Of a DNA stretch of 64,000 nucleotides, positions 60,186 through 64,000 are shown one piece after another. How positions within the stretch are numbered: the stretch's first letter is position 1; the number at the start of each line of letters is the position of its first letter. The translations under genes were made by a program, and so were the position numbers. The notes beneath the pieces were generated by a model that saw nothing but the letters and a program-made list of their open reading frames with translations, did no database searches and was not told where the DNA came from. The stretch is from Sphingomonas kyeonggiensis (lineage in GTDB: Bacteria > Pseudomonadota > Alphaproteobacteria > Sphingomonadales > Sphingomonadaceae). The DNA lies in assembly GCF_030812785.1 (NCBI RefSeq), contig NZ_JAUSTJ010000002.1, positions 806,001-870,000 of the forward strand, read 5' to 3'.

Positions 60186-61378
60186 AATTCGGCATCGACC
60201 GGCTCCTCGCGAGCCCTGAGCTTCGGCGTCCCCTCGAAGGCAGGCGCGTGGCGCTGCTCGCGCATCCGGCCTCGGTGACCGCGGACCTGACACACTCGCT
60301 CGATGCGCTGGTCGCGACCGGGCTCAACGTCTCGGCGGTGTTCGGCCCGCAGCACGGCGTGCGGGGCGACCTGCAGGACAATATGATGGAGTCGCCGGAC
60401 TATACCGATCCCACTTACGGGATGCCGGTGTTCAGCCTGTACGGCGAGGTGCGCCGGCCGACCGGCCAGTCGATGGGCACGTTCGATACGATCCTGATCG
60501 ACCTGCAGGACGTCGGCTGCCGCATCTACACCTTCGTGACGACGCTGCTCTATGTGCTCGAGGCTGCGGCCGAGCATGGCAAGAGCGTGTGGGTGCTCGA
60601 TCGCCCCAATCCGGCCGGCCGGCCGGTCGAGGGCACGACGCTGCTGCCGGGTTGGGAAAGCTTTGTCGGCGCAGGCCCGATGCCGATGCGCCACGGCATG
60701 ACGCTGGGCGAGATGGGCCATTGGTTCATCGAGCAGTTCAACCTCGACGTCGATTACCGGGTGATCGAGATGGAAGGGTGGCAGCCCGATGCCGCGCCCG
60801 GCTTCGGCTGGCCGCCCGAGCGCCCCTGGATCAACCCGAGCCCCAATGCCGCCAACGTCAACATGGCGCGGGCCTATGCCGGCACGGTGATGCTGGAGGG
60901 GACTCTGCTTTCCGAAGGGCGCGGCACCACGCGACCCCTGGAATTGTTCGGCGCGCCCGACATCGATGCGAAGGCAGTGATCGCGGAGATGCGGCGCCTG
61001 GCGCCGGAGTGGCTCGCCGGCTGTACCCTGCGCGACATCTGGTTCCAGCCGACCTTCCACAAGCATGTCGGCCAGCTCTGCTCGGGCGTGTTCATCCATG
61101 CCGAGGGTGGGGCCTATGACCACGCCGCGTTCCAGCCCTGGCGGCTCCAGGCGCTGGGCTTCAAGGCGATCCGCAAACTTTATGGCGATTACCCGCTGTG
61201 GCGCGACTTCCCGTACGAATATGTCTTCGACAAGCTGGCGATCGACGTGATCAATGGCGGCACCGACCTGCGCGAATGGGTGGACGACGCGGCGGCGCTA
61301 CCGGGCGACCTCGATGCGCGGACCCGGCCGGACGAGGTGGCGTGGGTAGAGGCGCGGGCGCCGCATCTGCTGTACTGA
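60182..61378 (+). CDS. DUF1343 protein, exo-beta-N-acetylmuramidase NamZ-like
   Basis: A 398-residue protein of the DUF1343 family. Signatures are RVALLAHPASVTADLTHSLD, VSAVFGPQHGVRGDLQDNMM, TILIDLQDVGCRIYTFVTTL and VLDRPNPAGRPVEGTTL; later AEGGAYDHAAFQPWRLQALG occurs. Bacillus NamZ, of this family, cleaves terminal MurNAc from muropeptides. No signal peptide is seen here, so action on imported muropeptides in the cytoplasm is possible. MurNAc released could be used by AmgK and MurU encoded near 20-22 kb. Confidence 0.85.
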   Translation: MKFGIDRLLASPELRRPLEGRRVALLAHPASVTADLTHSLDALVATGLNVSAVFGPQHGVRGDLQDNMMESPDYTDPTYGMPVFSLYGEVRRPTGQSMGTFDTILIDLQDVGCRIYTFVTTLLYVLEAAAEHGKSVWVLDRPNPAGRPVEGTTLLPGWESFVGAGPMPMRHGMTLGEMGHWFIEQFNLDVDYRVIEMEGWQPDAAPGFGWPPERPWINPSPNAANVNMARAYAGTVMLEGTLLSEGRGTTRPLELFGAPDIDAKAVIAEMRRLAPEWLAGCTLRDIWFQPTFHKHVGQLCSGVFIHAEGGAYDHAAFQPWRLQALGFKAIRKLYGDYPLWRDFPYEYVFDKLAIDVINGGTDLREWVDDAAALPGDLDARTRPDEVAWVEARAPHLLY

Positions 61379-61418
61379 TTAGATTCCTCTCCCTTTCAGG
61401 GAGGGGAATCACACGGAT

Positions 61419-62630
61419 TTGCTTGTCGTGCACGAACCCCTTAACCACCCCAACATGCTCGCGGGGCTCATATTCGCTGTCGAGGAGGCCGAGGGCCGCC
61501 CGGGTACGCTGATGGCGACGCTGCCGTTCGGCGGCATGACGCTGCTCGAATATCAGGCGCGGCTGCTGGTCGGGGCCGGGGCGGAGCAGGTGCTGGTCGC
61601 GGTCGGCAAGATGACCCCGGCGCTGCTCACCGCGGTCAATCGCGCCGCCAAGCGGCACGCGCGCATCGAGATCGTCCGCTCGGCCGAGGAAGCCGCGGAG
61701 AAGATCGCACCGGGCGCGCAGGTGCTGGTGATGGCCGATGGCCTCGTCACCACCGATCCGGTGATGGACAGGATGGCGAAGGCGGGCGGCGAGGCGCTGC
61801 TCGTCACCGACGATCCGACCTCGCCCGCCGCGATCGAGCGGCTCGACATGCGCGACAGCTGGGCCGGCGTCGCCCGCATCACCGTCGAGCAGCTCGCCCA
61901 GATCGCGCAGATGCCCGAGGATTACGACTTCCAGTCGGCGCTGCTTCGCGTCGCCGCGCAATCGGGTGCCGAGCATGTCGGCCTCACCGCAGGCTGGCTC
62001 AAGGGCGGCCATGCCGTCGAGCGCAGCGTCGAGGGACTGGCCGCGCGCAACACCGGCGTGCTGGCCGCGCTGACCGAGCGGCGCACCAATTGGGCGGACC
62101 GCTGGGTGTTCACCCGCGCCGCGCGAATCGCACTGCCCGAGCTGGTCGGCCGCAACGTGCCCGGCTGGGCGCTGAGCGTCGCCGGCGGGGTAATCTCTGC
62201 GGGTTCACTGATTCTCACGGCATTGCGCTTCGAGGGGGCGGGCACCACGGTCGCGCTGCTCGGCACTGCGACACTCGCCACCGGCGCAGCGATGGCGGTG
62301 CTGCGCGGCGAGGACAAGCGCGCCGGGCTGCTCGAATGGGCGATCTTCGCGCTGTTCGGGCTGACCGCGATTCTCACCGGCTGGGCCGAATTCGCCAATA
62401 CGGCCAACACCACGCCGCCGGTGCTCGCGCTGGTCGGCGTTGCGGCGCAACTTCTTGTCGAGCGCGTGCCGGCCCGGGCGAAGCGCTGGTGGGCCAGCCC
62501 CTCGGCGCATCTGCTTGTTCTGGCGCCCTTTGCGCTGGCCGGATTCGCCACGATCGGCCTTGCTGCAGTTGCGATATATTCCTTCGCGACGCTCGCTGCA
62601 GCAGTTGAGGGCATTCGCGAAAAAGCTTAG
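61419..62630 (+). CDS. membrane protein with nucleotidyltransferase-like N-terminal domain
   Basis: A 403-residue protein of unusual make-up. Residues 1-190 resemble an NTP-transferase fold: LPFGGMTLLEYQARLLVGAG, EQVLVAVGKMTPALLTAVNR and QVLVMADGLVTTDPVMDRMA; but the nucleotide-binding GGxGxR loop is missing, so activity is doubtful. Residues 240-400 contain four to five hydrophobic segments (LSVAGGVISAGSLILTALRF, LEWAIFALFGLTAILTGWAE, HLLVLAPFALAGFATIGLAA). The start may be TTG 61419, GTG 61428 or ATG 61455; TTG has an AGGGAGGGG upstream. No named family is recognised. Confidence 0.7.
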   Translation: MLVVHEPLNHPNMLAGLIFAVEEAEGRPGTLMATLPFGGMTLLEYQARLLVGAGAEQVLVAVGKMTPALLTAVNRAAKRHARIEIVRSAEEAAEKIAPGAQVLVMADGLVTTDPVMDRMAKAGGEALLVTDDPTSPAAIERLDMRDSWAGVARITVEQLAQIAQMPEDYDFQSALLRVAAQSGAEHVGLTAGWLKGGHAVERSVEGLAARNTGVLAALTERRTNWADRWVFTRAARIALPELVGRNVPGWALSVAGGVISAGSLILTALRFEGAGTTVALLGTATLATGAAMAVLRGEDKRAGLLEWAIFALFGLTAILTGWAEFANTANTTPPVLALVGVAAQLLVERVPARAKRWWASPSAHLLVLAPFALAGFATIGLAAVAIYSFATLAAAVEGIREKA

Positions 62631-62666
62631 TCTCGTCTTAAGGACATTTCCGCTAGCTTGAGGTCG

Positions 62667-63767
62667 ATGTCGGATAATCCCGTCGGCATGCGCGATGGCT
62701 TGGCCGTCAGCGCCCGGGAGCTGCTCGCACGTGCGGCGGCTGCGGAGCTGCGCGCCTATAAGGGTCTGATGGTCGCTGTCGAAGATTTCTTCCTGCCCGA
62801 AGAGGCACGGCTCGACGAGCATAGCCGCGCAGGCCTGGCCGCGCTGCTGCGTGGACTCGTGGAGACGGTGGAAGGCGAGATTCGCGAGCATGCCGTACGG
62901 TTGCTCACCGGGCGTGGCGAATCGGCGCTGGTCGTGGCGCTGATCGAGCCGGGCGTCTCGGTGCTGACGCGGCTGTGGAATTTCGGGCTGCTGCGCGACG
63001 GCGACCTGATGGCCGAGCTGGTCGCGCGCGTTCGCCAGGAGATGCTGGGCGCGGCGCTGCCGATGAACGCGCCGGACGATCCCGAGCGGCCGAGCCTGAT
63101 CAACCGATTCGTCCAGCATCCGGACAGGGTGGTCGCCGCGAGCGCGATGGCGGTGCTGATCGCCGAAAGCCGTCGCCGTGGCAGTCCCGAAGTGGGACAA
63201 TTTCAGACCGAGCTTCCCGCCGAGCTGCACCACCGGCTGGTGTGGTGGACTGCGGCGGCGCTGCGCGAACGGTTCGAGGGCGCGAACGAGGCGCTCGACC
63301 GGGCACTGTGCGACGCCGCCCAGCGCAGCCTCGCCGCCTATGATGAGGGCGACCGCCTCGAGGCCGCCGCGATGCGCTTCGCCGCGGCGATCGACGCGCA
63401 GCCGGGCGAGCTTTCGGGCATGCTGGTCGAGGCTCTGGGCGACCGGCGGATCGTGCTGTTCATCGCTTTGCTCGGCCATGCGCTCGGCGTGCCCTATGCG
63501 CTGGCCCGCGACCTGGTCCTCGATCCTGGCGCCGACCGGCTGTGGCTGGCGCTGCGCGCTTTGGAGATCGGCCGTGAAGGCGTCGCCCAGATCGGCTATG
63601 CGCTGAGCGAGGCCGATCCGCGCCGCGACCTGGAGAAGTTCGCCGACACGCTCGATACCATCGCCGCGATCTCGCCGGCCGAGGCGCGCGCCGCCCTGGC
63701 GCCGCTCAAGCTGGACCCCGATTATCGCGCGGCGCTTATCGCGCTCCAGCGGGGAGGGATGAAGTGA
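62667..63767 (+). CDS. DUF2336 domain protein
   Basis: A 366-residue soluble, helical protein. The N-terminal part (SARELLARAAAAELRAYKGL) and the repeated helical segments RLLTGRGESALVVALIEPGV, RFVQHPDRVVAASAMAVLIA and VLFIALLGHALGVPYALARD fit the alphaproteobacterial DUF2336 family, which has a HEAT-like arrangement and unknown function. The start ATG at 62667 follows a short GAGG; a TTG three codons upstream is possible. The stop overlaps the next start by four bases (GTGA), coupling it to a probable signalling protein gene. Confidence 0.82.
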   Translation: MSDNPVGMRDGLAVSARELLARAAAAELRAYKGLMVAVEDFFLPEEARLDEHSRAGLAALLRGLVETVEGEIREHAVRLLTGRGESALVVALIEPGVSVLTRLWNFGLLRDGDLMAELVARVRQEMLGAALPMNAPDDPERPSLINRFVQHPDRVVAASAMAVLIAESRRRGSPEVGQFQTELPAELHHRLVWWTAAALRERFEGANEALDRALCDAAQRSLAAYDEGDRLEAAAMRFAAAIDAQPGELSGMLVEALGDRRIVLFIALLGHALGVPYALARDLVLDPGADRLWLALRALEIGREGVAQIGYALSEADPRRDLEKFADTLDTIAAISPAEARAALAPLKLDPDYRAALIALQRGGMK

Positions 63768-64000
63768 ACATCATCGATCCCTCGCTGCCGCTGTCGATCG
63801 CCCGGCTCGATGCCGAAGGGCGGCTGATCGATGCAGAGGCGCGGCTGTTCGAGCTCAACATGCGCGCCGGCGGCAATATCGGCGCGCCGCTCGCCGTGCC
63901 GCAGATCGCAACCCTTGCACGTCTCTCGCAGCGGCTGGGCATCGCCATCTCGCGCAACGTCATCGCCGCGGATGGCGAAGACGATCTGGAGCTGTGGGTC
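63764..64000 (+). CDS. 5' part of a gene coupled to DUF2336, probable sensor kinase (partial)
   Basis: Starts with GTG overlapping the DUF2336 stop (GTGA) and runs off the window. The 79 visible codons begin NIIDPSLPLSIARLDAEGRL, with LIDAEARLFELNMRAGGNIG and LARLSQRLGIAISRNVIAAD. This resembles the N-terminus of alphaproteobacterial PAS-containing histidine kinases that lie next to DUF2336 genes, but no kinase motif is visible yet. Assignment rests on context and general pattern. Confidence 0.6.
   Translation, partial: MNIIDPSLPLSIARLDAEGRLIDAEARLFELNMRAGGNIGAPLAVPQIATLARLSQRLGIAISRNVIAADGEDDLELWV

Overview
The window is a GC-rich alphaproteobacterial chromosome segment, most likely from a sphingomonad (Sphingomonas or a close relative). 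The evidence is the gene set and order: a DivL-type tyrosine pseudokinase followed by tsaE, amgK, murU, addB, addA and trxA; a mfd, sdhE, recG block; a CC0125/CC1285-type lipoprotein; DOMON-like and DUF2336 proteins; and a large TonB-dependent receptor. No prophage, integrase, transposase, plasmid or CRISPR signal was seen. The segment is chromosomal core plus lineage-specific accessory genes.

Layout. 1-8.6 kb: alpha/beta hydrolase, secreted M2 dipeptidase, SIMPL protein, a tiny GIY-YIG nuclease gene enclosed by perfect inverted repeats, AMP nucleosidase with a small acidic ORF behind it, DUF883-like protein, peroxiredoxin, YqgE/AlgH and two secreted unknowns. 8.7-13.6 kb: methionine cycle, with metE (cobalamin riboswitch in its leader) and ahcY. 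Both are preceded by matching 20-bp AT-rich palindromes that look like one operator. 13.9-17.0 kb: TonB-dependent receptor. 17.1-29.1 kb: divL-like gene, tsaE, amgK-murU (muropeptide recycling), addB-addA (double-strand break repair) and trxA. 29.1-36.0 kb: a SEC-C protein gene with an apparent frameshift, argJ, three small TonB-C/related secreted proteins, a candidate SecM-like leader gene and secA. 36.4-41.2 kb: lipoprotein, adenine-type deaminase translationally coupled to a phosphoribosyltransferase, KTSC protein, AraC regulator, histidine kinase and tRNA-Asn. 41.3-47.9 kb: nadK-moaA, an EAL protein with degenerate GGDEF, a GAF protein and a globin-coupled chemoreceptor. 48-55.4 kb: mfd, sdhE, small protein, recG and a HTH-TM-DUF4019 protein. 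55.5-64 kb: PilZ protein, tyrS, ArsR regulator divergent from an SDR, EamA transporter, DOMON-like/NamZ pair, a membrane protein with a nucleotidyltransferase-like head, DUF2336 protein and the start of a further gene.

Genes that work together. MetE and AhcY belong to the methyl cycle. AMP nucleosidase, the adenine-type deaminase and the coupled phosphoribosyltransferase form a plausible adenine to hypoxanthine to IMP salvage route. NamZ-like hydrolase, AmgK and MurU would together release and recycle MurNAc. AddAB, RecG, Mfd and Trx are maintenance functions.

The most distinctive feature is a REPIN-like repeat system. Palindromes sharing a CGTCAY head occur as head-out inverted pairs at several intergenic sites, and one pair encloses exactly one gene, the GIY-YIG nuclease. 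A second C/T-rich inverted repeat family also recurs, and one copy contains an extreme C/G homopolymer that is probably an assembly artefact. Translation starts were chosen by hand from ribosome binding sites, overlaps and family N-termini; family assignments come from motif recognition only, without database searches.
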